This document shows positions 46,919 through 55,986 of a stretch of DNA of 64,000 nt, in pieces. Position 1 is the stretch's first letter. Every line of letters begins with the position of its first letter. Source of the DNA: Shewanella nanhaiensis (GTDB lineage: Bacteria; Pseudomonadota; Gammaproteobacteria; Enterobacterales; Shewanellaceae); contig NZ_JAHZST010000010.1 in assembly GCF_019457885.1 (NCBI RefSeq), positions 1 to 64,000 of the forward strand, given 5' to 3'. Below the pieces are notes generated by a model. The model was not told where the DNA came from and did no database searches. It saw only the letters and a program-made list of their open reading frames with translations. Both the position numbers and the translations under genes were made by a program.

Positions 46919-48433
46919 ATGCACTCTAAAAAACCTTTTTACATACTGGTTGCCCTGCTATTTATATCAGGCATAGCCGCAAGTGTATTTCGCGGTATCG
47001 AGCACAATGTCCCTTTCCTACCTGGCAAACAGGTCCAAAGCTGGGCTGTCGATGCTAAAGTCAGCTTTCAAGGTATAGGTGAGCCTGCAGAGGTCTCCTT
47101 CTCGCTTCCTAACGATCCTGCATTTGAAGTGCTTGTTGAGAATGCATCTTCACCTGGGTATGGCCTGACAATAAGCCAAGATAACCAAGACCAAGAACGC
47201 CGGGCACTTTGGTCTGTACGCTCAGCCACTGGAATGCAAAACCTTTACTACAAAGTCACACTTATCCCAACAGGGACGACTCAAGTAATTGCCAAGCAGG
47301 AGCCAGTAGCACCTAAGGACTTCATTTGGCCTGCTACAGAGAAAGATGCAGCCGAGCAGGTAATTAGTAAAGTTTGGGCTAAAAGTGCGACGAACTTAAG
47401 CTTTGCTCAGCAACTCAACAAGGCATTAAATGCCGCGGAAAGAACTCAAAACGTAGAGCTGCTATTAAGCAGCAATACCCCAACAAAGCTCTTCTTGCAT
47501 ATGCTTCACAGTAAAGGCGTTCCAGCACAGGAAGTCAGTGGCTTATACCTTGAAGATCAGCGCCGTAGACAACAATTAAGTAGCTTTGTTGAAGTTTACA
47601 ATGATGGTGAGTGGGTGTTGTTTGATCCATCAAACGGTACTCAAGGACGAAAGGACAACTTACTACTTTGGGATCGCTCAGGTAAATCAACCTTAGATGT
47701 TACCGGCGGTGTTAACTCGCAAGTTAACTTCTCCATGCTACAAGACACACGCTCAGCCCTTGCCACCTCTTTGGATGTCATGAAAAATCAGGGAGCATTA
47801 GATTTCTCTCTGTATCAACTTCCACTTGAGGAGCAAAGTCTATTTAAGGGGATATTATTGATCCCTATTGGCGTGCTTATGGTGGTTTTTCTGCGTGTTA
47901 TCGTTGGGCTTAAAACCTCTGGTACTTTCATGCCAGTTCTAATCGCGCTAGCATTTATCCAAACAACACTGCTCACAGGTTTAATTGGTTTTATTCTTAT
48001 CGTAGCCTGCGGCTTGATGATCCGCTCCTACCTGTCACAGCTCAACTTACTGCTGATTTCACGAATATCGGCGGTGATCATTGTTGTTATAGGCATCATA
48101 GGCATATTTACTCTACTGTCCTACAAGTTTGGTTTAAGCGAAGGCTTAACCATCACCTTCTTCCCAATGATAATCTTAGCTTGGACCATTGAGCGAATGT
48201 CTATCTTGTGGGAGGAGGAAGGTCCTAAAGAGGTACTCTTACAAGGCGGAGGAAGCTTATTTGTCGCGACACTAGCTTACCTGGCCATGAGCGCAACTTG
48301 GGTTCAGCACTGGGTGTTTAACTTCCTTGGTATTCACCTTGTAATATTGGCCATCGTCTTGCTGATGGGACAGTACACAGGTTACCGTTTACTCGAACTT
48401 AGACGCTTTAAACCATTAGCTGGGGATAAGTAA
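46919..48433 (+). CDS. Inactive transglutaminase fused to a 7TM domain
   Basis: 504 aa. After an N-terminal membrane segment (about residues 7-22) comes a periplasmic transglutaminase-like domain, then a C-terminal domain of about seven helices (from about residue 300). The transglutaminase triad is lost: the Cys region reads PTKLFLHMLHSKGVP and the His position lies in SSFVEVYNDGEWVLFDP, where a His precedes the strand in active enzymes; only the Asp remains. This matches the inactive-transglutaminase/7TM family. It is 10 nt after the protease-like gene and overlaps the ligase by 1 nt (TAATG). Confidence 0.82.
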   Translation: MHSKKPFYILVALLFISGIAASVFRGIEHNVPFLPGKQVQSWAVDAKVSFQGIGEPAEVSFSLPNDPAFEVLVENASSPGYGLTISQDNQDQERRALWSVRSATGMQNLYYKVTLIPTGTTQVIAKQEPVAPKDFIWPATEKDAAEQVISKVWAKSATNLSFAQQLNKALNAAERTQNVELLLSSNTPTKLFLHMLHSKGVPAQEVSGLYLEDQRRRQQLSSFVEVYNDGEWVLFDPSNGTQGRKDNLLLWDRSGKSTLDVTGGVNSQVNFSMLQDTRSALATSLDVMKNQGALDFSLYQLPLEEQSLFKGILLIPIGVLMVVFLRVIVGLKTSGTFMPVLIALAFIQTTLLTGLIGFILIVACGLMIRSYLSQLNLLLISRISAVIIVVIGIIGIFTLLSYKFGLSEGLTITFFPMIILAWTIERMSILWEEEGPKEVLLQGGGSLFVATLAYLAMSATWVQHWVFNFLGIHLVILAIVLLMGQYTGYRLLELRRFKPLAGDK

Positions 48434-49395
48434 TGAGATTCGAATTTGCCATGCCTTCTTCACTGCACAAGAGTGGCGTCTTGGGTATGAACAAGCGAAA
48501 TATTGACTATATTGGTCGTTATAATCCGCGTAAGTTTTATAAACGTGTCGATGATAAGCTCACCACAAAACAGCTCGCGATAGCCAATGATATCGCCGTC
48601 CCAGCACTTATTGGTGTTGTACGTGAGCAACATGAAATTGAAGAGATCCCGGCCATGGTCGAGGGCGAGTCAGGGTTTGTAATCAAACCTTCGAAGGGCT
48701 CTGGCGGTAAAGGGATCTTGGTCATCACTAAAGTCGAAGGTAACCGCTACTTCAAGCCTAATGGTCAGGAGGTCACACACAGTGAGATCTATCGCCATGT
48801 ATCCAACATCTTAAGTGGCCTATTCTCACTTGGTGGTGCCCCAGATGTAGGTATTGTAGAGGGCTTGATCCAATTCGACCCCGTATTCGATGGATACTCC
48901 TATGAAGGTGTACCGGATATCAGATTAATCGTCTACAAAGGCTTCCCTGTTATGGGGATGTTGAGACTTTCGACCGCAGCATCTGACGGCAAAGCTAACT
49001 TACACCAAGGCGCTGTCGGTGTTGGTGTCGATATTGGTTCAGGCAAAGGGCTACATGCCGTTCAATTTGACACCCCAGTTGATCTGCACCCTGATACCAA
49101 TAAAAAATTAACCGACATTCAGGTACCTCAGTGGGACTTTTTACTTAATACCGCCTCAAAAGCCTATGAAATGTGCGAGATGGGATATCTGGGCACAGAT
49201 ATGGTACTTGATAAAGTGAAAGGGCCACTGCTGCTTGAGCTTAACGCCAGACCGGGACTTGCCATCCAGATCGCGAATGGAAGGGGGATCCTTCCCTATC
49301 TAAATCATGTCGATTCGTTAGGTAACCATAATATGACAGTAAGTGAACGTGTTGAATATGCTAAAAAGCATTTTAGCCATAACGCTGAAAGTTAG
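48433..49395 (+). CDS. Alpha-L-glutamate ligase-like ATP-grasp protein (RimK-related)
   Basis: 320 aa, cytoplasmic. ATP-grasp features include FVIKPSKGSGGKGILVI (ATP-binding lysine and glycine loop), DIRLIVYKGFPVMGMLRLST and the Mg-binding LLELNARPGLAIQIANG. Such ligases join an amino acid, often glutamate, to a carboxylate of a peptide or protein. Substrate is unknown here. Its start overlaps the previous stop, and its last 38 nt overlap the start of the next gene. Confidence 0.88.
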   Translation: MRFEFAMPSSLHKSGVLGMNKRNIDYIGRYNPRKFYKRVDDKLTTKQLAIANDIAVPALIGVVREQHEIEEIPAMVEGESGFVIKPSKGSGGKGILVITKVEGNRYFKPNGQEVTHSEIYRHVSNILSGLFSLGGAPDVGIVEGLIQFDPVFDGYSYEGVPDIRLIVYKGFPVMGMLRLSTAASDGKANLHQGAVGVGVDIGSGKGLHAVQFDTPVDLHPDTNKKLTDIQVPQWDFLLNTASKAYEMCEMGYLGTDMVLDKVKGPLLLELNARPGLAIQIANGRGILPYLNHVDSLGNHNMTVSERVEYAKKHFSHNAES

Positions 49396-51091
49396 TTTTT
49401 TACTTACAGTTACAACGGCGGCTCAGGCCGCCGTTTCACCACTGCCCATAATCATAGATCAGTGTCTACAACTCCCCTCACCTGCAAAACAGCTCTCTCA
49501 ACCTAACACTGAGTTACATAGTCAACAAACTACGCGTATCCAGAGTCATCAGTTAGAGTTAACTTTACTGAGCTTATTTAACATTAAAGATCGCCTAGCG
49601 TATTACAAAACTTTTCCACTCAAGCCGCTATATAAAGAGGGGCTGATCCAGTGCCAGCTTCGTCTATCGGATATGGTTGATGACACCCTTAATCTGCCTC
49701 AAATTAATCAACTCACCTCCTCCTTACTGAAAAGTGGTGATCCTGAGTTGAGCCAACTGGGCATACGAGTCAAAAGATTAATTAACGAAAATAAAGCGCA
49801 AACCTTTAAATCTCAACTCTATACTGCATTGGCCAGCATCAGGCAGGGACTGAGAAGTAAAGATCTCACCTTAAGGTTTTCCGGTGCATCATGTCAGCTC
49901 CCCGTTAATCGCATTGATGGAAGTAGCACTATGGATAACTTTCATCAATCCATAGCCTCTTACTTACTTGAGCAGAACGACAAATCTTGCCAAAAACTTG
50001 TATGGCAGGCATACCAAGGACGAGCAAAAGAGAAAAGCACTCCGGCGTTAACCCGTATCGCCAATCTCAAGCAGCATGAAGCAGTTAAAGCCGGATTTAA
50101 AGACCATAGCTCCCATGCATTATCAAGCCAGTTTCTCTCCTCAGCAGAACTGGTGGGATCTTTTCTGGATACAGAAACAGCCTTATTCGATACTCCGCCG
50201 TGGGAGATAGGACAGAGGTTAGCAGCTGCAGATAAGACGCCTGTCAAACAAGTCAGCTCCACTCTCTTTATTCAACGGATCTATAGTAAAGCCACAAAGC
50301 TTGGGTTTAAATTTGAGGTAGTGACCGAGCATATTCATCGCATATGGCATCAAAATAGACTCTTAGGAGAGCTCTATCTCAATACAGGCAAACGCTCAGG
50401 CGTTTACAGGTTAAGAGCTCCTATTCAGGGGGTTCAGTTTGGCCAAGTACAGATCAATATTAAGTCAGAACTATCAAGTTTACGTGATAAACAACAACTT
50501 GTGTCGGCAATGGCCACAGCGATAGCCCAGCTCTCTAGAAGTAGTCATTACTATCTGGTCAACACCTTAGGTGAAACCTCTGACAGCTATCTTTTAGGCC
50601 AACTCTGGTTAACTGAGTTTCTCTCTGAAGGCTTATTGGAAGTTAAACAACCAGGAAGCAGAGAGGAGATAGCCAGTAAATATTCCACACAACTAAAAGT
50701 ATTTCGTGCCAAAGTGGCTTTAAGCTTTTATCAGCACAAAGACAACAAAACTTACCAAGATCTTGCTGCTGAATTTAATCAGGCCTTCGGTCACACTTGG
50801 ACAGAAACAGACAACTACCCCTTTAGTTTCTTTGCGCTTGCTGATCTCGGTCCACTCTATTATCAGGATATTTGGCAAGCAGCTTTAGCCAATTTAATAT
50901 TTCAAAGCACTAAAGGCTGTATAAACCAACAAAAAGTATTGGCGCTGTTGTTGATCAATGAAGATTCACTCAGCATTACTCAAGGCTTAACCGCCTTGCT
51001 AGGACAGCCTGTTGATCCCATTTCACTCATTAAAAGGATAGAAGATGTCTCCTACTCTAAAGACAAGCCTGCTCTCTCTTGCACTCTTTAG
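49358..51091 (+). CDS. Secreted protein resembling a catalytically dead M3 metallopeptidase
   Basis: 577 aa from ATG 49358 (a GTG at 49343 adds five residues); the signal peptide is clear (FLLTVTTAAQA). No HExxH zinc motif occurs anywhere. The order of segments is suggestive of the M3/thimet oligopeptidase core: KAGFKDHSSHALSS, RIWHQNRLLGELYLNTGKRSGVYRL, a helix at the HExxH position (LVSAMATAIAQLSRSSHYYL), and FSFFALADLGPLYYQDIWQA. I infer an M3-derived protein that lost catalysis; it could also be unrelated. It overlaps both neighbours, so its output is tied to the operon. Confidence 0.55.
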   Translation: MLKSILAITLKVSFLLTVTTAAQAAVSPLPIIIDQCLQLPSPAKQLSQPNTELHSQQTTRIQSHQLELTLLSLFNIKDRLAYYKTFPLKPLYKEGLIQCQLRLSDMVDDTLNLPQINQLTSSLLKSGDPELSQLGIRVKRLINENKAQTFKSQLYTALASIRQGLRSKDLTLRFSGASCQLPVNRIDGSSTMDNFHQSIASYLLEQNDKSCQKLVWQAYQGRAKEKSTPALTRIANLKQHEAVKAGFKDHSSHALSSQFLSSAELVGSFLDTETALFDTPPWEIGQRLAAADKTPVKQVSSTLFIQRIYSKATKLGFKFEVVTEHIHRIWHQNRLLGELYLNTGKRSGVYRLRAPIQGVQFGQVQINIKSELSSLRDKQQLVSAMATAIAQLSRSSHYYLVNTLGETSDSYLLGQLWLTEFLSEGLLEVKQPGSREEIASKYSTQLKVFRAKVALSFYQHKDNKTYQDLAAEFNQAFGHTWTETDNYPFSFFALADLGPLYYQDIWQAALANLIFQSTKGCINQQKVLALLLINEDSLSITQGLTALLGQPVDPISLIKRIEDVSYSKDKPALSCTL

Positions 51092-52145
51092 TATCACTGC
51101 AATCACGTCAGCCGTTGCCGCTAAGGGTGATCTAGAACTAAATGCCTCCACTCATCAACAGGTTTATGATGGCATAAAGAGTAATCTTGAAGATCACCTT
51201 TATCAGCTGCCTCCCAGAGTTCAGGGTCATTATGGGATTAGGCAATACCGAATGACTGGCAATGATATTTATGCAAACGCTGCCCTTGTTGATCTTTATG
51301 CAGTAACTGAGTCTCAAGCCTTCTATGCATGCCAATTAGATAAGCCTGGCTTCATTGATGCAGAAGCTAAGAAAGCCATTTCAGTGCTCGGGAAAGGGCC
51401 GAGGGCCAAAGCACGTAAAAAAGCCCTTAAACCATTTCCAGAGTTTCTTTTTTATACCGATGTATTATTGCGCTTCTCTAGTCGTATCGATGAGTTTGGA
51501 TTAACTGGCCCCTGTAATGACAAACTTATCTCGACACTGAAAAAAGCTAATCTAGAACAGGGGCTAACCGATAAGGCGATGATCAAATCATGGGCAGCCC
51601 AACTAATTAACTATGTATATTGGGCAAAGCAGCTTGGAGTTGGGGATTACCTTTCATCTTATAAACAAGCATTTATTGAAGTTTACCCCAATGAAAACGA
51701 TCATAAACTAAGTAAAAAGCAGTTTAGAAATAAGCTCTATGGCATGACACACTTTATTTTTGCTGCCAGTGAGTATTACCAACACCAGGTAGATGCCAAA
51801 GAGTTTGATTGGATATTGAAATATTTTGAAAACAACATTGAACGGATCCTTAAAGATGCAACCGACGATATTATTGCCGAGGTAGGGATAAGTTTTCATC
51901 TAGCAGGGCTATCAGATAACAAGGTGGTATCGCTTACACAAAACCACATTATCAATGCCTATGATCCTAAAGAGCAGTTTATTTTATCCCCTATGGGAAA
52001 TCCAGATATGGCGATGGGTGAGCATAGAAATGTGTTAGCCATGATGTTGCTTGACTGGCCAAAAGAGCTTCACCAAGGTCCCTATTTCCATAAAATTAAA
52101 GCGACGAAGAAATACCTCCCTAAGCTCGTCGAGATAAAACAGTAA
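51045..52145 (+). CDS. DUF3541 family secreted protein
   Basis: 366 aa with a signal peptide (LSLALFSITAITSAVA). The rest is mostly helical, with THQQVYDGIKSNLEDHLYQLPPRV near the start, RQYRMTGNDIYANAALVDLY and, near the end, SPMGNPDMAMGEHRNVLAMML. It matches the DUF3541 group of Shewanella and Vibrio, of unknown function. The alpha-helical pattern recalls alpha/alpha-toroid domains. Start ATG 51045 has AAAGGATA ahead of it and lies 47 nt inside the previous gene. Last of the five-gene operon. Confidence 0.75.
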   Translation: MSPTLKTSLLSLALFSITAITSAVAAKGDLELNASTHQQVYDGIKSNLEDHLYQLPPRVQGHYGIRQYRMTGNDIYANAALVDLYAVTESQAFYACQLDKPGFIDAEAKKAISVLGKGPRAKARKKALKPFPEFLFYTDVLLRFSSRIDEFGLTGPCNDKLISTLKKANLEQGLTDKAMIKSWAAQLINYVYWAKQLGVGDYLSSYKQAFIEVYPNENDHKLSKKQFRNKLYGMTHFIFAASEYYQHQVDAKEFDWILKYFENNIERILKDATDDIIAEVGISFHLAGLSDNKVVSLTQNHIINAYDPKEQFILSPMGNPDMAMGEHRNVLAMMLLDWPKELHQGPYFHKIKATKKYLPKLVEIKQ

Positions 52146-52156
52146 TTTCCCCCGTA

Positions 52157-52177
52157 GGCTTGAGCACCGCTCAAGCC
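52157..52177 (+). other. Hairpin between the DUF3541 gene and the LysR gene
   Basis: GGCTTGAG-CACCG-CTCAAGCC, a perfect 8-bp stem without a T-run. It may act as a weak terminator, an mRNA-end protector or an operator. Confidence 0.5.
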
Positions 52178-52211
52178 ATGGCCAATGAGATCGACCACAA
52201 TGGGAGCGAGC

Positions 52212-53111
52212 ATGGACAGAGCAAAATCAACCCTTGAGCAGTGGCGGATCCTTCAAGCTGTTGTCGATCATGGCGGCTACTCTCAAGCTGCCAAGCAGCT
52301 AAATAAAAGCCAATCCTCCCTGAATCATGCGGTTGCTAAACTGCAAGATCAGCTTGGCGTACAACTACTTGAAGTCAAAGGACGTAAAGCCTATTTAACG
52401 GTTCAGGGAGAGGTTCTGTTAAGACGATCTAGGCACATCACTAACTCTGTGAACGAGCTTGAACAACTGGCAAATAATTTAGAGAAAGGTTGGGAGCCAA
52501 ATCTGACAATAGCCAGAGAGATTATCTATCCCATGCCTATGCTCGTTAACGCCCTAAAACACTTCCAACCAGATAGCCGAGGCACAAGAGTCACGATTTT
52601 AGACTCAGTGATCAATGGGACTCAAGAGTTAATTCGTGATGGTGAGGTAGACATAGCAATATGCGGCGGAGTGCCACCAAAGGGGTTTATCGCAGAGCCC
52701 CTGTGTCACATAAACTTCTTACTTGTGTGTCACCCCAATCACCCACTGTGCTCTGAAACAGTCATTGAAGATGACCTTACCTTGGCTCAACATCTACAGA
52801 TAGTTATTAAGGACACAGGGCAATCCATTAGCACGGAAGCTGGCTGGTTAAAAGCGGAGCAAAGATGGACTGTATCAAATTTTCATGAGGCAATAGAGAT
52901 ACTTGAGCAAAATATTGGTTTTTGTTGGATACCTGAATATCTGGTTTGCAACTTAATCCAAGAGGGTAGGCTTAAGAAGTTACGTTTAAAAGGAAACACC
53001 CACAAAAAAGCGCTACTGCACTTAGTGATCCCAAATCGCGATCAACAGGGGCCTGCAAGTGAACATTTGGAAGGGCTAATTTTAAGAGAACATAAGAAAA
53101 ATATTGATTAA
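52212..53111 (+). CDS. LysR-family transcriptional regulator
   Basis: 299 aa from ATG 52212, chosen because GGGAG lies 5-6 nt ahead; an ATG at 52185 is in frame but lacks one. N-terminal winged HTH (LEQWRILQAVVDHGGYSQAAKQLNKSQSSLNHAVAKLQDQLG) and a C-terminal substrate-binding domain. The effector and targets are unknown. LysR genes often control a divergent neighbour, but here both neighbours face the same way or converge. Confidence 0.88.
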   Translation: MDRAKSTLEQWRILQAVVDHGGYSQAAKQLNKSQSSLNHAVAKLQDQLGVQLLEVKGRKAYLTVQGEVLLRRSRHITNSVNELEQLANNLEKGWEPNLTIAREIIYPMPMLVNALKHFQPDSRGTRVTILDSVINGTQELIRDGEVDIAICGGVPPKGFIAEPLCHINFLLVCHPNHPLCSETVIEDDLTLAQHLQIVIKDTGQSISTEAGWLKAEQRWTVSNFHEAIEILEQNIGFCWIPEYLVCNLIQEGRLKKLRLKGNTHKKALLHLVIPNRDQQGPASEHLEGLILREHKKNID

Positions 53112-54406
53112 ACTGAAAAACTTAATGAGCTAGCGACACTGGCTCTGGGCTCATACCGCTCTGAAACAGTCTCAGTTAAATAATGATGGGAGCCTGACTC
53201 CAACGTCACTGATTGGGCAGTTAGTTGACTGTTAATCTTATCAACTGAGTCAGACACAGGGTTAACCTCATCAACTTGTGGCTTAGTAATGGCGCCAGTT
53301 TCATCAACATCACCTGCCGTTGTAAACTTAGGAGGGTCAAAAATAGGGATCTCATCGATGCTCGATTGTGCACCAAGCAGTGGAGCCATCTCCTCAATAG
53401 AGGGCGCGTCGCTAACTCTTTGCTCCGCCAACTCAGCCCTAGCTTGATTTAATTTTCTCATCGCCTCGGCAGCCACTCGAATATCAGCCATAGAGGGATC
53501 GGTTGGTGCCATCGCAGCAGCGTACACTTGCCTCATCTTGTTGACTGTCGCTAAAGGGTTACCTGGCACAGTAGAGATATCAATTGAGACCTCACCATCG
53601 ACAGCATAACGTCTACCATCACTGCCTTGCTCATAACTTAACTGTGGGCTCTGAGCATGAACGCCGCCTACAGTTGCATGCGCTTGTTCATGAGAGCGAA
53701 CCTCAGCATCTCTCTTCGCTAACTCATCTAAAATCTGTTGCTCTAATACTAAGGCTTTGGCACTGCTCTCTTCTGAAGCTTTACCTTCCTCTTGTGTTGA
53801 TTCAAAAGGATTAAAAACGGGTTTACTCCCTTCATCAGTATTTTCAGGCCTTTCCTGACTAGGTTCGAATGGAGGGGTAGATGATGATTCTTGCCCTGAA
53901 AATACTGGTTCGGCATCTGCATCAGTTACAGGGGTAAAGCCTGTATCAGGTACGAGTTGGGAATCGTTAGCACCAGAGGTTATCTGGTTAGCAGGTAGTT
54001 TACTGCCCTGTTGTAATGCTGAACTAATTGTACTTGTACTTGTGCTCACCAAACCATTAATCGACAAGGCACCTTGAGTTAGACTAAAACTGCTAGGGGG
54101 TGAGGCGGATGTCGTGGGTGACAACTCAGCGGTTAGAGTCGACTCAACTCCTATTTGAACACTTAAATCTGCTGCTGTATTGGCATTAAGCGAAGCATTA
54201 TTAATTTCAATAGTCGGTGGCGCATGGTTTGAAGATAAAGTGCCTTTTAGACTTGGCTTAGTCGGTAACGAATTTGGGGATGTCGTATTTGGCGATACAG
54301 GTACTGAAGAAACAGAGGTAGAGTAAGATATTCCAGACAAGCGTTTTGTGGGCGAAAGGCTATCACTTCCCGCCGACAAAGCAGATGAAACATTAACGCC
54401 TAGCAT
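53108..54406 (-). CDS. SprA-related putative zinc metallopeptidase
   Basis: 432 aa. The first 200 residues are low-complexity Ser/Thr/Pro-rich. The conserved C-terminal half holds the zincin motif HEQAH (239-243) in RSHEQAHATVGGVHAQSPQL, then GSDGRRYAVDGEVSIDISTVPGNP and MRQVYAAAMAPTDPSMADIRVAAEA, which define the SprA-related family. Its function is unknown. No signal peptide is evident. It overlaps the LysR gene end by 4 nt (convergent) and lies 5 nt after the 90-aa gene, with which it should be co-transcribed. Confidence 0.82.
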   Translation of the reverse strand: MLGVNVSSALSAGSDSLSPTKRLSGISYSTSVSSVPVSPNTTSPNSLPTKPSLKGTLSSNHAPPTIEINNASLNANTAADLSVQIGVESTLTAELSPTTSASPPSSFSLTQGALSINGLVSTSTSTISSALQQGSKLPANQITSGANDSQLVPDTGFTPVTDADAEPVFSGQESSSTPPFEPSQERPENTDEGSKPVFNPFESTQEEGKASEESSAKALVLEQQILDELAKRDAEVRSHEQAHATVGGVHAQSPQLSYEQGSDGRRYAVDGEVSIDISTVPGNPLATVNKMRQVYAAAMAPTDPSMADIRVAAEAMRKLNQARAELAEQRVSDAPSIEEMAPLLGAQSSIDEIPIFDPPKFTTAGDVDETGAITKPQVDEVNPVSDSVDKINSQLTAQSVTLESGSHHYLTETVSERYEPRASVASSLSFSV

Positions 54407-54411
54407 GAAAA

Positions 54412-54684
54412 CTAGACCTCAATATTAATAATTGTACCCAAAGTTTCTGATGAGGTTTCCAGTACTTCAGCAGCGGCTTCACCTTGATTTTGTGCCTCAA
54501 TAGCTGACACTAACGCTTCTGTTTTATCTACATTTTCAACGGGTCTAGCCTCTTGCGTCTCAGCACTCTGGGTTGGTTGAGCAGGTGGTGTTGGAGAGGC
54601 GACATCAACTGTGGCTTGTGTTAAACCTGTCTGCGCACTCTGCAACCCGGCTTGACCAGATGAAAAACTGGGTGGTATTTGCAT
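54412..54684 (-). CDS. Small conserved-looking protein upstream of the SprA-related gene
   Basis: 90 aa. It begins MQIPPSFSSGQAGLQSAQTGLTQATVDVA, similar in rhythm to the N-terminal helix of flagellar rod/hook proteins (GLxxAQxxLxxAxxxxA), and is then Pro/Gln/Glu-rich, ending ETLGTIINIEV. No signal peptide or known domain was identified. Only 5 nt separate it from the SprA-related gene, which shares the low-complexity style at its start, so the two probably work together. Confidence 0.65.
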   Translation of the reverse strand: MQIPPSFSSGQAGLQSAQTGLTQATVDVASPTPPAQPTQSAETQEARPVENVDKTEALVSAIEAQNQGEAAAEVLETSSETLGTIINIEV

Positions 54685-54837
54685 AAGTTTGGCTCCGAGT
54701 CAGCTTCAAATAAATATTAAAATCAGCTCTAGCATTAAGCTCTGAGGCATTACAACCTCAAGGTTAATTATTAACCACACCGGCTTAAAAGTACAGTGTT
54801 AACGCTGCTTTTATGCCTATCATATCTGTAACACCTG

Positions 54838-55947
54838 CTATACCCAAGCTGACTCCCAATCTTTCCAAACAGGATTAAAACCTCTCACTTTCATTGCTGC
54901 GCAAACTTCAGTCGGTGTACGCTCATCACTTATCTCAAATTGATCAAGCTGAGTATCTGGCGCTAAGTAGCCACCAGGTTGTGTCGAACTGCCTGCGCTT
55001 AACTGAGTCACTCCCAATCCAAACAGGTTATCCCTAAGGACCGCAGACTCGCGAGTCGATAGACTGATCTCAAGTTGATGATTAAAGAGTCTAAATGCGC
55101 AAATAAGCTGTACTAATCCTCTATCTGTTAATTCAACTTTAGGCGATATACCACCAGTGCAGGGACGCAATCTAGGTAACGATACACTGTAGCGGCTTCG
55201 CCAAAAATTAGACTCCAGATAAGCTAAGTGATGACCCATTAACAGTGCGTCTAAACGCCAGTCATCTAGACCAAGCAGTACGCCTAAACCTATTTTATCT
55301 ATGCCTACCCTAGCCACCCTTTCAGGAGTTTGAAGACGATACTCAAAATGTTGTTTATTCCCTCGAGTATGATGCTGGGCATAGGTTTGCGGGTTATAGG
55401 TTTCTTGATAGATCATCACGGCATCGAGTCCAAGTCTCGCCAACTGTGAATATTCAGCTTCTTTAAGTGGTTGAACCTCCATCGCCACATAACTAAACTG
55501 ACTTTTAACACTTGGCAGAACTGAACTAAAGTAATCAATGCCCACTTTAGTTTCATGTTCACCTGAAACCAGTAATATTGAGTCATAGTCCATTGCTTTT
55601 ACCACTCGCATCTCTGCATTTAACTCATCTAGACTCAAGGTCTTACGCTTAATGCGATTGCTCATGCTAAAGCCACAATAGTCACACTCATTAGCACACA
55701 GGTTAGAAAGATATAACGGCAGATACATGCCAATATTAGCCCCAAAACGTTGGCGAGTGAGACGTGCTGAGGTTTGTGCCATCTGTTCCAAATAAGACTC
55801 TGCGGCTGGAGATAGGAGCGCCAATAGACTCTCTAATGAGCCTTCAGGATGTTGCAACGCCTGCTCAACATCTCTCCCTGTGCATGAGTATAGTTTTAGG
55901 GACAACTTTTCACGTGATAGCCCTTGTAAATAACTAAGAAAGCTCAT
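54838..55947 (-). CDS. thiH: 2-iminoacetate synthase ThiH
   Basis: 369-aa radical SAM enzyme cleaving tyrosine to dehydroglycine (2-iminoacetate) and p-cresol for the thiazole moiety of thiamine. The 4Fe-4S motif is CANECDYCGF (Cx3Cx2C). Later markers are YQETYNPQTYAQHH and FSLYSV-like SRYSVSLPRLRPC. Last gene of thiC-DE-F-S-G-H, with a 39-nt gap from thiG. Confidence 0.96.
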   Translation of the reverse strand: MSFLSYLQGLSREKLSLKLYSCTGRDVEQALQHPEGSLESLLALLSPAAESYLEQMAQTSARLTRQRFGANIGMYLPLYLSNLCANECDYCGFSMSNRIKRKTLSLDELNAEMRVVKAMDYDSILLVSGEHETKVGIDYFSSVLPSVKSQFSYVAMEVQPLKEAEYSQLARLGLDAVMIYQETYNPQTYAQHHTRGNKQHFEYRLQTPERVARVGIDKIGLGVLLGLDDWRLDALLMGHHLAYLESNFWRSRYSVSLPRLRPCTGGISPKVELTDRGLVQLICAFRLFNHQLEISLSTRESAVLRDNLFGLGVTQLSAGSSTQPGGYLAPDTQLDQFEISDERTPTEVCAAMKVRGFNPVWKDWESAWV

Positions 55948-55986
55948 TTAAATCCCATCGTTAATTTAAGGAATACTTGAGGCTTA

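Noticed and set aside
52157..52177. Rho-independent terminator after the DUF3541 gene
   Set aside because: The 8-bp stem is good but there is no T-run, so it is listed as a hairpin only.
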